Source: Nanobdellati archaeon (GTDB lineage: Archaea; EX4484-52; GLR71). From it: a stretch of DNA of 48,882 bases. The stretch is from assembly GCA_019429005.1 (NCBI GenBank), contig JAHYJR010000002.1, forward strand, positions 104,852-153,733, given 5' to 3'. Position numbers and translations under genes: made by a program. Below the pieces are notes generated by a model. It searched no databases, was not told the origin of the DNA, and saw only the letters and a program-made list of their open reading frames with translations. Below are positions 27,652 to 37,996 of the stretch, in pieces; positions within the stretch are counted from its first letter, which is position 1, and the number at the start of each line of letters is the position of its first letter.

Positions 27652-28392
27652 TCAAACAATAGACTTAACTTTAATACCCTCTTTAGAGACTTTAATACCA
27701 TCTTTTGATACTTGACCATCTTTTATATAGATAACACGATCTCCAAAATTATATAAACTAGGATCATGCGTTACCATAACAATTGTTTTTTTACCCTCTT
27801 TATTTAATTTTTTAAAAAAGTCAAGAATTTCACGACCCGTTTTTGAATCAAGATTTCCAGTCGGTTCATCTGCAAGGATCATCTCAGGATTATTTGCAAG
27901 AGCTCTTGCAATAGCAACCCTTTGTTGTTCACCACCACTTAATTCAGATGGCTTATGATACATACGTTTTTCAAGACCAACAATTTTTAACAATTCTTTT
28001 GCTCTTTTTTCTCGCTTTTCTTTAGACGTATTTTGAAAAATCATTGGAAGTGTTACATTTTCAAAAGCAGTTGCAGTCTGTAAAAGATTCGCTTTCTGAA
28101 AAACAAAACCAATCTTACGACCACGTATCTGTGCAAGATCACTTTCTTCCAATGTTGAGATATCATGACCATCAAGATAAATCTGTCCTTTTGTTGGAAC
28201 ATCAAGACAACCTACCATATTCATCAAAGTAGATTTTCCAGAACCAGATGGACCCATAATAATTATAAATTTACCTTTTTTTATTGAAAAAGATACATCT
28301 TTTATAGCTGAAACTTCAACAGAACCCATCTTATAAATCTTCTCAATTTTCTTAAGTTCAACAATGTTTTCAGACACGCTTTTAACTACCAT
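27652..28392 (-). CDS. ABC transporter ATPase (LolD/MacB type)
   Basis: A 246-residue ATPase driving the MacB/FtsX-like permease encoded two genes downstream. Walker A GPSGSGKST, Q-loop FVFQKANLL, signature LSGGEQQRVAI, Walker B ILADEPTGNLD and the switch His in VMVTHDPSL are all intact. The C-terminus carries a short duplication (VSKDGIKVSKEGIKV). First gene of the three-gene operon; the box A is probably TTTAAAAAT near 28414. Confidence 0.93.
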   Translation of the reverse strand: MVVKSVSENIVELKKIEKIYKMGSVEVSAIKDVSFSIKKGKFIIIMGPSGSGKSTLMNMVGCLDVPTKGQIYLDGHDISTLEESDLAQIRGRKIGFVFQKANLLQTATAFENVTLPMIFQNTSKEKREKRAKELLKIVGLEKRMYHKPSELSGGEQQRVAIARALANNPEMILADEPTGNLDSKTGREILDFFKKLNKEGKKTIVMVTHDPSLYNFGDRVIYIKDGQVSKDGIKVSKEGIKVKSIV

Positions 28393-28548
28393 AATAAACT
28401 ATTATTGATTTTTAAAGTATATATATAGAGAGAGAGAGCACAAAAGAGAAAGACCTAAAAGAAATTAAAAAAAACGAAAGACTAACAAAAATAAATAACA
28501 AAACAAATAATTAATTTAAAAAGTTAAATTAAAAAATAAAACAAAAAT

Positions 28549-28836
28549 CTACTCAAAAGTAGATTCATCTATATCAATTATAATATCATCAAGTTCAGAT
28601 GATATCTCAGAATCAATTACATCGATACCCAAAATCTCATCTGTCAATATATCCATATCAGACGCAACACTTCCAGGAACCGCAGCATCATCAACAATTG
28701 TTTTTGTATCATCAACAATACTCTGATAAGTCACACCAGAACTCTGATCAGTCACAGCAGAATCCTGTACACACCCTGATAAAAAAACTAGAAAAACTAA
28801 CATTAAAACAATTGCATATCTTCGTTTCATAACCAT
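28549..28836 (-). CDS. Small acidic lipoprotein, unknown
   Basis: A 95-residue protein with a basic N-terminus, a hydrophobic helix and a lipobox (FLVFLSGC), after which a very acidic, Asp/Ile-rich stretch forms the outer part. Lipid anchoring is inferred from the lipobox. TGTGAT precedes the ATG at 28836 (MVMKRR). It lies downstream of the coiled-coil protein gene on the same strand. Confidence 0.65.
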   Translation of the reverse strand: MVMKRRYAIVLMLVFLVFLSGCVQDSAVTDQSSGVTYQSIVDDTKTIVDDAAVPGSVASDMDILTDEILGIDVIDSEISSELDDIIIDIDESTFE

Positions 28837-28899
28837 AAAAATCACATAATTCATATTTACTTATTATTATTTAATCTCTTTAATATATATAATTTAATT

Positions 28900-28938
28900 T
28901 AAAAAAATAAAACAATAACGGACAAAATAGCCCGTTAT
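28900..28938 (-). terminator. Hairpin terminator after the exported coiled-coil gene
   Basis: On the minus strand a 7-bp stem ATAACGG/CCGTTAT with a 10-nt loop is followed by a T-rich tract. It begins about 33 nt after the stop of the coiled-coil gene. Confidence 0.6.
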
Positions 28939-28970
28939 AAATTTTTAATATTAACAAATTATTCATTTGT

Positions 28971-30095
28971 TTAGTTTTCATCTTCTATCTCAGTTTCATC
29001 TCCAGAATCATCTGAATCAAGATATTCTGCACCATTAGCATTTCGTACTTCAGACACAATATTCTTTAAAATCTTATGAGCTTCTTTAAGCTCAACTTGA
29101 GACTGTTGCATATACCTATTTGATGTTTTTGCAACTTCACCTTTATTAATTGAATTATTTACACCTAAAAGATTAAGATTTGCATTCTTATATTGCTCTC
29201 TTGCCTGTTCAATCCTCTGATTAAACTCATCTACAAGATCTTGAATAACAGAAACATCTTTATTCTCAGCTTCCATTATAGCAATTATTGCATTAAGGCG
29301 CTCTCTAAGATGTGCTGTTTTCTCAACAACAAGACCAACTCTAGAATTTACAAGCATCTGTTCAACAAGTTTTATTTCATTTTTTGTCATTGTTAATTCT
29401 GCTTTAAGTGCAGATGAAACTAAAGCAATCTCTTCTTTTGTTGAGTTCTCATTAAGGTCACCTAACTGTGCTTTTAAAAGCTCTAAATTTGCAGTTCGCT
29501 GAGCAAGCCTTTCTTCTAAATTGCTTGCAATAACATCATCTATATCTTCAGAAAGATTAATTTTGTTTGATAGTGTATCTATTGCTGATATTAATACATC
29601 AACTATATTATTAAGATAACTTACAGAATCTTTCTTAAGCTGATTTTTTACATTAATACAATCATCAGAGGTTACATTTTTAGCTTTACAATCAGCATAT
29701 TTTGTTTTCTGTACTTCAAATTGTGATCTAATTTCACCAAAATTTAATTTTTTCTCTTGATATTTGTTAATAACTTGTTCTTTTTTCACATTTAATTCTT
29801 TAACACGCTCTTGAATTATAACACGTTTCTTAAATTCTGCTTTAACAAGAGCTGAATCAACCACATGTTTTACATTATCTTGTATTTTTATCTGATCTCT
29901 TGAACCATTATCCTCTGCATTATCTGAACCTGTAATAGACCCATTATCAGACCCAACATTTGTTGAAGTAACAAGACGAGTCGTACCAACTGCATTTTGC
30001 GCAGAAGCAAAAGGTATTATGCATAACATAAATACCAATCCAAAAACCAATATAATGGATTTGGACATTCCTGAAAAAATCGTTTTTGATATCAT
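28971..30095 (-). CDS. Exported coiled-coil protein, unknown
   Basis: About 374 residues. The signal peptide (IILVFGLVFMLCIIPFASAQ) is followed by a Ser/Gly/Asn-rich linker and then long helices with heptad patterns over most of residues 80-350, ending in a very acidic tail (SDDSGDETEIEDEN). Two Cys (YADCKAKN, SDDCINV) could form a disulfide. Proteins of this type are common in small archaeal genomes without known role; a cell-envelope spacer is one possibility. GTGAT lies four bases before the ATG at 30095. A membrane-bound winged-helix regulator is divergently encoded next to it. Confidence 0.7.
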   Translation of the reverse strand: MISKTIFSGMSKSIILVFGLVFMLCIIPFASAQNAVGTTRLVTSTNVGSDNGSITGSDNAEDNGSRDQIKIQDNVKHVVDSALVKAEFKKRVIIQERVKELNVKKEQVINKYQEKKLNFGEIRSQFEVQKTKYADCKAKNVTSDDCINVKNQLKKDSVSYLNNIVDVLISAIDTLSNKINLSEDIDDVIASNLEERLAQRTANLELLKAQLGDLNENSTKEEIALVSSALKAELTMTKNEIKLVEQMLVNSRVGLVVEKTAHLRERLNAIIAIMEAENKDVSVIQDLVDEFNQRIEQAREQYKNANLNLLGVNNSINKGEVAKTSNRYMQQSQVELKEAHKILKNIVSEVRNANGAEYLDSDDSGDETEIEDEN

Positions 30096-30221
30096 TTTTA
30101 TCACAAATTTATTAATTATAAATCTAAATTATTTTTATTATTTAACAACAATTTGTAACGCCCATATATAAAGACACTTTACATCCACTAAATTTAAAAC
30201 TTTACCAATACTTATTTCCTA

Positions 30222-30248
30222 AAAATAAGACCAAAACGGTCTTTATTT
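30222..30248. promoter_or_regulatory. Inverted repeat in a divergent promoter region
   Basis: AAATAAGACC-AAAAC-GGTCTTTATTT, an inverted repeat with one extra T in the right arm. It lies between the coiled-coil gene and the membrane-bound winged-helix gene, just upstream of the latter's box A (near 30265), a plausible operator for one or both. Confidence 0.45.
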
Positions 30249-30291
30249 ACTTTACAAAAGCTATTTAAAATATATTTTACAATATAAGAAT

Positions 30292-31020
30292 ATGATATAT
30301 GACTTTAAATCAAAATCATTAATCAAAATTATACAAATAGTCATACTTCTTTTAATATCATCACTATTAATAGTACCAGTTTCCGCAGCAACAATCAAGG
30401 GAACAATATATGATTGGACAACCTTAACACCCCAAAAAAATGTTGTACTTGAAATAGACAGCATACCAAAACAACTTATTGTATTACCAGACGGAAAATA
30501 TGATATTGAACTTCCAAACGACAATTATACCCTTTATGCAAGATATTATGAAAACAATAATATTGAATCAGAAACCTCCGAAATTATCAGCATCACAAAA
30601 GATGGTATTTTTATAATAGACCTTATCCTAATGCCAACAATTGAAAATATTGATACATTAAATAATATAGACCTTATAATTGATGACTATTTCGAAGAAA
30701 CTGAAAATACATACAATAAATATATCCTATACTTAATAATCATATCAGCTTCAATTATTATATATTACAGATATCAAACATTAAAAAATAAAATATCAAA
30801 AACAAATACACCAAAAACACAAGATTCCGAACTCAACAAAATAATATCATTAATAAAAAATAACAATAACAGAATAACACAAAAAGAACTTAGAAAACAT
30901 ATGCCTTTTTCTGAAGCAAAGGTAAGTCTTATGCTTGACGACCTTGAAAATCAAAAAATAATAAGAAAAATAAAGAAAGGCCGTGCAAACATAATAATAT
31001 TGCAAGACCAAACAGGTTAA
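30292..31020 (+). CDS. Membrane-bound winged-helix transcription regulator (COG2512-like)
   Basis: A 242-residue one-component sensor candidate. Signal anchor (IIQIVILLLISSLLIVPVSA), an extracellular beta-sandwich similar to carboxypeptidase-regulatory domains (about 34-115), a second membrane helix (YILYLIIISASIIIYY), and a cytoplasmic winged helix (NKIISLIKNNNNRITQKELR, then SEAKVSLMLDDLENQKIIRK). Archaeal COG2512-type proteins have this plan. It may sense an envelope signal and control the neighbouring exported proteins. Leaderless start: TATTTAAAATA lies about 26 nt upstream. Confidence 0.8.
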   Translation: MIYDFKSKSLIKIIQIVILLLISSLLIVPVSAATIKGTIYDWTTLTPQKNVVLEIDSIPKQLIVLPDGKYDIELPNDNYTLYARYYENNNIESETSEIISITKDGIFIIDLILMPTIENIDTLNNIDLIIDDYFEETENTYNKYILYLIIISASIIIYYRYQTLKNKISKTNTPKTQDSELNKIISLIKNNNNRITQKELRKHMPFSEAKVSLMLDDLENQKIIRKIKKGRANIIILQDQTG

Positions 31021-31037
31021 ATTGATTCAAATTTGAT

Positions 31038-32213
31038 TCAGATAAATTCTTTCATCTTTTCAAAAAAACCTTTACCTATATGAAGATTATCTTCACCAGA
31101 TTCTTCTGCAAACTCTTCAAGAAGCTTTTTCTGTTTTGAATTAAGTTTGTCTGGAATCTTAACAACAACTTTTACAAGCTGATCCCCTTGTTTACGACCA
31201 CCATGAACATCAGGCATACCTTCACCTTTAAGCCTAAAAACTGTATGACTTTGTGTTGCTTTAGGTATCTTCAATATAGCATGACCTGAAATTGTTGGAA
31301 CTTCAATCTCTGCACCAAATATAGCTTGAGTTATTGATATAATTGTTTTAATGAAAAGATCATTCTCAATCCGCTCAAAAACATCATGAGGCTTGACATG
31401 AATCTCAACATAAAGATTACCATTAGAACCACCATTGATACCAGGTGCACCTTCATTTGCAACCCTTAAATGAGAACCTGTTTCGACACCACCAGGAACT
31501 TGAATCTCAATTGTCTTTGTAACTCTAACAAGACCGTTACCCTCACAATCACCACAAGGCGTATCAATAACCTTACCCGTACCGTTACAATGATCACATA
31601 AAGATATATTTATCATCTGACCAAACATAGATTTTCGAATAGTTTTCTTCTCTCCAGAACCATTACAAACAGAACATGTTTTTGGACTTGTACCTTTTTT
31701 TGCACCAGTACCACCACAAGATGTACATTTATCATAATTAGGTATATGTATCTTTGTAGTCACACCAGAATGTGCATCTTCAAGAGTTATCTCAAGATCA
31801 TATTTTAAATCTGCACCTTCCTGTGGTCCTGATTTGCCACGACCTCTTTGACGTCCTCCACCACCAAACATAGAAAATATGTCAAAAACATCATTAAAAC
31901 CACCTGAAAAAAGATCATCAAATGAACCAAAACCGCCTCCATTACGACCAAAACCAGAACCTCCTGAAGAACCACCAGCACCTTGCGTAAATGCAGAATG
32001 ACCAAACTGATCATATTGTGCTTTTTTCTGGGGATTTCCAAGAGTTTGGAATGCACTATTAACTTCTTTAAATTTTTCTTCGGCTGCTTTTTGATTGTCA
32101 GGATTGACATCAGGATGCCACTTCCTTGCAAGATGACGATATGCTTTTTTTATCTCATCTGCTGTAGCATCCTTGCCAACACCTAAAACATCGTAATAAT
32201 TTTTATCAGCCAT
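31038..32213 (-). CDS. dnaJ: Chaperone DnaJ (Hsp40)
   Basis: A 391-residue type I Hsp40. J domain with HPD (KWHPDVNPD), a Gly/Phe-rich linker with GGFGSFDDLFSGG, four zinc CxxCxGxG repeats (CTSCGGTG, CSVCNGSG, CDHCNGTG, CGDCEGNG) and the C-terminal substrate domain. It stimulates the DnaK ATPase. It lies 31 nt after dnaK; GTGA precedes the ATG. Bacterial in type, as in all archaea that have this set. Confidence 0.96.
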   Translation of the reverse strand: MADKNYYDVLGVGKDATADEIKKAYRHLARKWHPDVNPDNQKAAEEKFKEVNSAFQTLGNPQKKAQYDQFGHSAFTQGAGGSSGGSGFGRNGGGFGSFDDLFSGGFNDVFDIFSMFGGGGRQRGRGKSGPQEGADLKYDLEITLEDAHSGVTTKIHIPNYDKCTSCGGTGAKKGTSPKTCSVCNGSGEKKTIRKSMFGQMINISLCDHCNGTGKVIDTPCGDCEGNGLVRVTKTIEIQVPGGVETGSHLRVANEGAPGINGGSNGNLYVEIHVKPHDVFERIENDLFIKTIISITQAIFGAEIEVPTISGHAILKIPKATQSHTVFRLKGEGMPDVHGGRKQGDQLVKVVVKIPDKLNSKQKKLLEEFAEESGEDNLHIGKGFFEKMKEFI

Positions 32214-32244
32214 TTTTTATTCACTTTATTTGATTTCAGTTTAC

Positions 32245-34134
32245 TTATTTTTTAGATGTTTTTTTATCTTTCTTTTCATCTTCTACTTTAAACTCAGCAT
32301 CAACGACTTTATCACCATCATCTTTTTTAGAATCAGTTGATTTTTTGTCGTTTGCCCCAGCCTCAGCAGCGACTTTATCAGCATCAGCTTGCTGATAGAT
32401 AGATGCACCTGCATCTTGTAAAATCTTTGAAAGATTATTTGTTTCAGTCTTTATTTTTACAGTATCATCAACCGATAATGCATCTTTAAGAGCTTTCATA
32501 CCAGATTCTATTTTTTTCTTATGATGATCTTGAAGCTTATCACCAAGTTCAGATAACATTTTTTCAGCTGAATAAGCAAGAGAATCTCCTGTATTTTTTA
32601 CTTCAACCTCTTCTTTCTTTTTCTTATCGACTTCTTCAAATTCTTTAGCCTTATTGACCATATCATTTATAGCGTCTTCAGAAAGTTTTGTGCTTGCACT
32701 TATTGTTATCTTCTGCTCTTTTCCAGTACCATGATCCTTTGCAGAAACACTAATAATACCGTTTGCATCAATATCAAAAGTTACCTCAATCTGTGGTATA
32801 CCTCTTGGTGCAGGTGGTATTCCTACAAGATTAAACTGTCCAAGACTTGTATTATCTTGTGCCATAGACCGTTCACCTTGAATAACATGTATAGTAACTG
32901 CTGTCTGATTATCAGCTGCAGTTGAAAACGTCTGACTTTTCTTTGTAGGTATTGTAGTATTTCTCTCAATTAAAGCCGTCATAACACTTCCAAGTGTCTC
33001 AATACCAAGTGTAAGTGGTGTAACGTCAAGTAAAACAAGATCTTTTACATCGCCTCCAAGAATACCTCCTTGAATTGCAGCACCCATAGCTACACACTCC
33101 ATTGGGTCAATACTCTTTTCGGGTTTTGAATCAACATACTTTTCAACAAATTTCTGTATGATTGGCATTCTTGTTGGTCCACCGACAAGTATAACCTTAT
33201 CAATTTCGTTTTTTGAAAGACCTGCATCTTTTATGGCTTGCTCAATAGGATGCTTACATTTTTCAACCACAGTCTCAATCAATTTTTCAAGAGTTGATCT
33301 TGATATTTTCATAACAAGATGTTTAGGTCCAGAATCTGTTGCAGTTATATACGGAAGATTGATATCAGTTTCAACAACTGTAGATAATTCAATCTTTGCT
33401 TTTTCAGCTACTTCTTTTACTCTCTGAATAGCCATACTATCTTTGCTTAAATCAACACCTTCTGCTCTTTTAAATTCATCTACAATGTAATCAACTATAG
33501 CAGTATCCATATCAGTTCCACCAAGATGAGTATCTCCAGATGTAGACAATACTGTAAATGCACCATCACCAAATTCCATAATAGTTACATCAAGTGTACC
33601 ACCACCAAGATCAAAGACAAGTATCTTATGCTCACCAGTCTTATCAAGACCATATGACATTGACGCAGCAGTCGGTTCGTTCACAAGCCTTACAACATCA
33701 AGACCTGCAATCTGTCCAGCATCTTTTGTAGCTGTTCTCTGATTATCATTAAAATATGCTGGTACTGTTATTACAACTTTCTTTACTTCTTCACCTAAAA
33801 ATGCTTCTGCATCTCTTTTAATCTTCTGTAAAATAAAAGCAGAAATTTGTTGCGGTGTATACGTTTTTCCATGTACCTTAAAGGTATGATTTGTACCAAT
33901 ATGTCTTTTTGCAGCAAAGATTGTACCTTCGGGATTAGAAATTGCCTGACGTCTTGCCGGCTCTCCTACAAGAAGCTCACCATCTTTTGTAAATGCAATA
34001 ACTGATGGAAACATTTTTCCAGCAACAGTTGCACCTTCAGCAGAAGGGATTATTGTTGGTTTTCCACCCATCATCACAGATGCCTGTGAATTTGATGTTC
34101 CTAAATCTATACCTACTATTTTTTCTTTAGCCAT
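32245..34134 (-). CDS. dnaK: Chaperone DnaK (Hsp70)
   Basis: A 629-residue Hsp70. Phosphate loop 1 [33 protein letters not shown], the linker region [16 protein letters not shown], and the substrate-binding domain are intact; the last 40 residues are charged and Lys/Asp-rich. The nucleotide-binding domain keeps the FAAKRHIG segment. Its ATG overlaps the grpE stop by 8 nt, so translation is probably coupled. Order grpE-dnaK-dnaJ. Confidence 0.97.
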   Translation of the reverse strand: MAKEKIVGIDLGTSNSQASVMMGGKPTIIPSAEGATVAGKMFPSVIAFTKDGELLVGEPARRQAISNPEGTIFAAKRHIGTNHTFKVHGKTYTPQQISAFILQKIKRDAEAFLGEEVKKVVITVPAYFNDNQRTATKDAGQIAGLDVVRLVNEPTAASMSYGLDKTGEHKILVFDLGGGTLDVTIMEFGDGAFTVLSTSGDTHLGGTDMDTAIVDYIVDEFKRAEGVDLSKDSMAIQRVKEVAEKAKIELSTVVETDINLPYITATDSGPKHLVMKISRSTLEKLIETVVEKCKHPIEQAIKDAGLSKNEIDKVILVGGPTRMPIIQKFVEKYVDSKPEKSIDPMECVAMGAAIQGGILGGDVKDLVLLDVTPLTLGIETLGSVMTALIERNTTIPTKKSQTFSTAADNQTAVTIHVIQGERSMAQDNTSLGQFNLVGIPPAPRGIPQIEVTFDIDANGIISVSAKDHGTGKEQKITISASTKLSEDAINDMVNKAKEFEEVDKKKKEEVEVKNTGDSLAYSAEKMLSELGDKLQDHHKKKIESGMKALKDALSVDDTVKIKTETNNLSKILQDAGASIYQQADADKVAAEAGANDKKSTDSKKDDGDKVVDAEFKVEDEKKDKKTSKK

Positions 34135-34690
34135 TTTTATTACCTCCAGATATTTTTACTTTTGAATGCCTTATTACATTTGAACCTACCATATATCCTG
34201 CTTGTAATTCCTCAAGAATCATATTTTCATTTTTTTCTGAAACACATTTAAGAAGAACTTCATGATAATAAGAATCAAACATTTTATCAACAGTTTCTAT
34301 TTTTTTTAATCCCATTTCAGAAAGAGTTTTCATAAGATTCTTAAATACAAGTTCAACACCTTTACGATCCTCATCATTTTCCATTGAGATTATTGCTCTC
34401 TCAAGATCATCAACTATAGGAAGAAGCTTTTTTATGATGATGCCATTTGCATTTTTTATAACATCTTGTCTTTCTTTTTCACTATATTTCTTGAAATTTT
34501 CAAAGTCTGCTTGAAGTTGTTGTATATGTCCTAAATAACTACTTGACTTTTTAATTTCTGCTTCAAGCTGACTCTTAGGGTCTAACAAAACCTCAATTTT
34601 ATCTTCCGAAGTATGCTCTTTAGCTGAAACATCATCATTTTCAGACGTATGTTTAACATCGTTTTTTTCGATTTTATCTTTGTGTACCAT
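34127..34690 (-). CDS. grpE: Nucleotide exchange factor GrpE
   Basis: A 187-residue GrpE. An acidic, disordered N-terminus leads into a long helix ([20 protein letters not shown]), then [13 protein letters not shown] and the beta-domain end ([17 protein letters not shown]), the hallmark of GrpE. It releases ADP from DnaK. AGGAGTG lies upstream of the ATG at 34690 (MVHKDK), fixing the start; the longer frame runs into the leader. Confidence 0.92.
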   Translation of the reverse strand: MVHKDKIEKNDVKHTSENDDVSAKEHTSEDKIEVLLDPKSQLEAEIKKSSSYLGHIQQLQADFENFKKYSEKERQDVIKNANGIIIKKLLPIVDDLERAIISMENDEDRKGVELVFKNLMKTLSEMGLKKIETVDKMFDSYYHEVLLKCVSEKNENMILEELQAGYMVGSNVIRHSKVKISGGNKNG

Positions 34691-34852
34691 AAACAACACA
34701 CTCCTAAAGGAATAACATATAAATTGAAAACAAAAACTCAAAGTTATATGTTCATGTAAGTATACATAAAATAGATAAATATCTTTAAAAACTTTTTGGA
34801 TTTTGATTAAAAATCAGTTAAAAATTTAAAAAATAAACATATATCATATCTA

Positions 34853-35017
34853 TTAATCTAACATTTTAAAAAATTTCTTGTCAATCCATTTTATTTTTAA
34901 TAATAAATTAAGAAGATCCGATTCAACTGTAGTTAATTTTTTATTAAATTCAAATGTCTTTAAAATATATTCTTCAACATCTTTAACTTTGAGTATATAA
35001 CTTATATTTAATAGCAC
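34853..35017 (-). other. Possible 54-codon ORF or gene remnant
   Basis: A GTG-started frame of 54 codons whose translation looks protein-like (LKVKDVEEYILKTFEF, TTVESDLLNLLLKIKWIDKK), with helix-forming charge patterns. No convincing ribosome binding site is seen. It may be the end of a decayed gene or a small peptide gene. It lies in the 413-nt gap between grpE and infB. Confidence 0.3.
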
Positions 35018-35019
35018 AT

Positions 35020-35109
35020 ATGCTTAAACAAGATTATCATGTATGTCGTATTCCTAAAGAAAAATTAGAAAAGGTAATTGACCATTTCAGTGGACATGAC
35101 GGTATGTAA
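35020..35109 (+). other. Possible 29-codon ORF
   Basis: ATG frame of 29 codons (MLKQDYHVCRIPKEKLEKV and on), with a TATA-like TTATATTTAAT about 15 nt upstream. It reads like a short soluble peptide, but nothing else supports it. The rest of the 34742-35154 gap holds no feature I recognise apart from the grpE leader. Confidence 0.25.
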
Positions 35110-35154
35110 AATCAAAAAATTGAAAAAAATATAATATCAAAATAAACTAAAAAA

Positions 35155-36927
35155 CTAAACAAAATCCCAATGCCTATCTTTTTTAACCATTATCTCACGA
35201 ATAAGCTCTAAAGTATTAATCTCATCACCGCTCATAAGTTCCTTATTCTCAATCAGTTTTTTATAATCAGACTGATTCAAAACGGTAAAAACCTCATCAC
35301 CTTCCTTAAGGTTTCTGCCCATAACAGCACCATCAACAGAAACAGCAACACGTTCACCCATTTTAACTTCCTTTACATTCACACCTTTAGACTGTATCTG
35401 CTTAACACGTCCCACAACAGTACCATCACGCTTCATCAGTTTGACACCATCTTTCAAAAGACCACCAAGTATATCAAAACCACAAATTGCAGGTCCAGAT
35501 TGCCTAAATACAAAACCTTGAGCCTGTACCAAATGTGCCGGTCTTGTAACAGCAGCTATAACTTCTCGTTTTTTCTTCTCTTCAAGCTGTTTTTCATATT
35601 CGTCATAATCTTCAATTAGACGATATATTACACGATTTGAAAAAAGATTAACACCACTATAATCAATCTCAACTGTTGCATCAGCAAGAACCTCAACATT
35701 GAAGGCAAAAATGATTTTATATTTCTCATCAACAGCACGAACAGACACAACATCTTTTTTAGTAACAGGACCAATATTTGCAAGCTTTATAGGTATTCCT
35801 TTTTCTTTAAGAAGTGTAACCATAGCTTCAAGACCACCGATTGTATCTGCTTTAATTACAACACCTTCACTTTCAGTCTCAAATCGAATAGTATCTATTG
35901 TCTCATTAACCTCTTTTTTAACTGCTTCAATATCTTTCTCTACACGCATAGCAACAATAGGCACACCTGGAATAACATCATCAAGTCCTGTTGCTGATAT
36001 TTTAAATCCTGAAGCCGCATGTACCTCATCTAACTGCTTAAATTGCTTTTCTACACGAATATCACGCATTGGTTCTGGTTTAAGTATTGCTTTAACTTTA
36101 GTCTTTATTGCACCACTTGGATGACCTATCACAAGAACATCATTACGCCTTATCAAACCATCATAAAGTATAACATCAATTGTCATACCAAGACCTTTAA
36201 TTTCTTTTACTTCAAGTATTGTACCCCTACCAGGACCATCCTCATCAATCTCAAGAGTTTTTCCAAGGTATTTTTGAGTCACACCTGAAAGTATTGTAAG
36301 AAGCTCAGACATACCTTCACCATTCTGAGCAGAAATTGGAACAACACATATCTGTTTTGTAAAGTCTTCAACACGATCAAATCGATCAACCTGAAAACCT
36401 CTATCAAAAAACTGCCCTATCAATTCATAAATTTTCATGTCAAGATGCTCTTTCACATCATCTCTTTGCTTACCATAACTCTCAAGAAAACACATACCTT
36501 TATTTTTTTGCCACCCTGAAAGTTTATCTATCTTATTTGCAGCAACAATAAAAGGTGTTTTTGATTTTTTTAATATAGTTATTACTTCATCAGTCTGAGG
36601 CCTAAAACCTTCTGTAATATCAATAACAACAATTGCAATATCAGCAAGACTGCCACCACGCTCACGAAGAGGTGTAAAAACAGCATGACCTGGAGTATCT
36701 ATAAACAGAAGTCCTGGAAATGTAACATCCATATTCCATTTTTCAAATAAATTAGAACAAATAGCCTTTATATTTTTAATTGGAATTTCTGTAGCACCTA
36801 TATGCTGAGTAATACCACCAGCTTCACCTCCAGCAACATTCGTTCCGCGTATATAATCAAGAAGTGTTGTTTTCCCATGATCTACATGTGCTAAGATAGC
36901 TATGATTGGTTGACGTATCTTGGACAT
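35155..36927 (-). CDS. infB: Translation initiation factor aIF5B
   Basis: A 590-residue GTPase promoting subunit joining. G1 AHVDHGKTT, G2 region GGITQHIGAT, G3 DTPGHAVF, G4 NKIDKL, G5 SAQNGEG; domains II-IV follow, with the long linking helix near EDYDEYEKQLEEKKKRE and the end ELIREIMVKKDRHWDFV typical of archaeal IF5B. AGGTG lies six bases before the ATG at 36927; the GTG three codons earlier belongs to that site. Confidence 0.95.
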   Translation of the reverse strand: MSKIRQPIIAILAHVDHGKTTLLDYIRGTNVAGGEAGGITQHIGATEIPIKNIKAICSNLFEKWNMDVTFPGLLFIDTPGHAVFTPLRERGGSLADIAIVVIDITEGFRPQTDEVITILKKSKTPFIVAANKIDKLSGWQKNKGMCFLESYGKQRDDVKEHLDMKIYELIGQFFDRGFQVDRFDRVEDFTKQICVVPISAQNGEGMSELLTILSGVTQKYLGKTLEIDEDGPGRGTILEVKEIKGLGMTIDVILYDGLIRRNDVLVIGHPSGAIKTKVKAILKPEPMRDIRVEKQFKQLDEVHAASGFKISATGLDDVIPGVPIVAMRVEKDIEAVKKEVNETIDTIRFETESEGVVIKADTIGGLEAMVTLLKEKGIPIKLANIGPVTKKDVVSVRAVDEKYKIIFAFNVEVLADATVEIDYSGVNLFSNRVIYRLIEDYDEYEKQLEEKKKREVIAAVTRPAHLVQAQGFVFRQSGPAICGFDILGGLLKDGVKLMKRDGTVVGRVKQIQSKGVNVKEVKMGERVAVSVDGAVMGRNLKEGDEVFTVLNQSDYKKLIENKELMSGDEINTLELIREIMVKKDRHWDFV

Positions 36928-37102
36928 AAAAAACACCTGAAAACATATAAATCTGCTTTATACATAATTCTTTATATTTTTTTCTTTGTTTTATTAAAAA
37001 GATAATAAAAATAACCATTTTTAATGCAACAAAAACAAAACCTTTAAATACATTTACATGCCTTCTATTAATATTTTAAATCAAAAAAACACGGCCTATA
37101 TA

Positions 37103-37582
37103 ATGAAAAAAATATTAAAACAAATCGAAAAAATATTAAAAGAAGATAGTATCTTAAATGACCTAATTTGGGTTTTAACAGGAATTCTAATTGCATTATT
37201 AATTTATTATGGTATGGGTCTAATACTTACAACGACAAAACCCATGGTTACAGTTATTTCAGAATCAATGTACCCTACATTAACAAGAGGTGATATGCTA
37301 ATATTAAAAGGCATAGATCCTTCAGACATTAAAGTTGGTGATATAATTGTTTACAATTACGCTCCAAAAAACAAATTAATCGTTCATAGAATATATAATA
37401 TAAATGAAGATGGCACATTCAAAACAAAAGGAGATAACAACGAAACAAATAAAAATCCAGACCCTTGGATAGTACAACCTGAATGGGTTGTTGGAACAAT
37501 GATATATCAAATACCAAAATTAGGATATCCACGAATAATTATAGGAGAAACAGTACAAAAAATATATCAGACAATAATATAA
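37103..37582 (+). CDS. Signal peptidase I (archaeal/ER type)
   Basis: About 159 residues. An N-terminal membrane helix (LIWVLTGILIALLIYYGMG) anchors the protein; the catalytic Ser lies in VISESMYPTL and the His in IVHRIYN, the Ser-His arrangement of ER-type enzymes; box D/E is KTKGDNNETNK. It should cleave Sec signal peptides of the many exported proteins here. The ATG at 37103 (MKKILK) is favoured because box A candidates at 37042-37051 and near 37075 both place the transcript start after the earlier ATG. Confidence 0.88.
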   Translation: MKKILKQIEKILKEDSILNDLIWVLTGILIALLIYYGMGLILTTTKPMVTVISESMYPTLTRGDMLILKGIDPSDIKVGDIIVYNYAPKNKLIVHRIYNINEDGTFKTKGDNNETNKNPDPWIVQPEWVVGTMIYQIPKLGYPRIIIGETVQKIYQTII

Positions 37583-37597
37583 CTAAAATGTGATACT

Positions 37598-37924
37598 ATG
37601 GAATTATGTCAAAAATGCAAAAGTTTGCTTATGCCAGTTAAGACTGATGGAAAGATAATACTTCAATGTAGAGTTTGCAACAACCAAACAAAGGCAAACG
37701 GCAATAATATGAAAATAACTGAAAAAATTGAACATGAATCAAAAGATAATATACCCGTTTTTGATGAATCCAATATAACACTACCAAAAATGAAAATGTT
37801 ATGTCCAAAATGTGATAATTCTGAAGTATATTGGTGGACACGTCAAACAAGATCAACAGATGAACCTGAAACACGATTTTATAGATGTACTACATGCAAA
37901 TATACTTGGAGAGAATATAGTTAA
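37598..37924 (+). CDS. tfs: Transcription elongation factor TFS
   Basis: A 108-residue homolog of TFIIS/Rpb9 that stimulates transcript cleavage by backtracked RNA polymerase. The N-terminal zinc ribbon is CQKCKS...CRVCNN; the C-terminal ribbon is CPKCDNSEVYWW...CTTCKYTW, with the catalytic Asp-Glu pair in RSTDEPETRFYRC. GTGAT precedes the ATG, 15 nt after the signal peptidase gene. Confidence 0.95.
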   Translation: MELCQKCKSLLMPVKTDGKIILQCRVCNNQTKANGNNMKITEKIEHESKDNIPVFDESNITLPKMKMLCPKCDNSEVYWWTRQTRSTDEPETRFYRCTTCKYTWREYS

Positions 37925-37996
37925 TTTGGTATTATCTTTTTTAATTTAAATAAAAACAAATCATATTTATTTAAATATTTCTTACAAATATTTATT

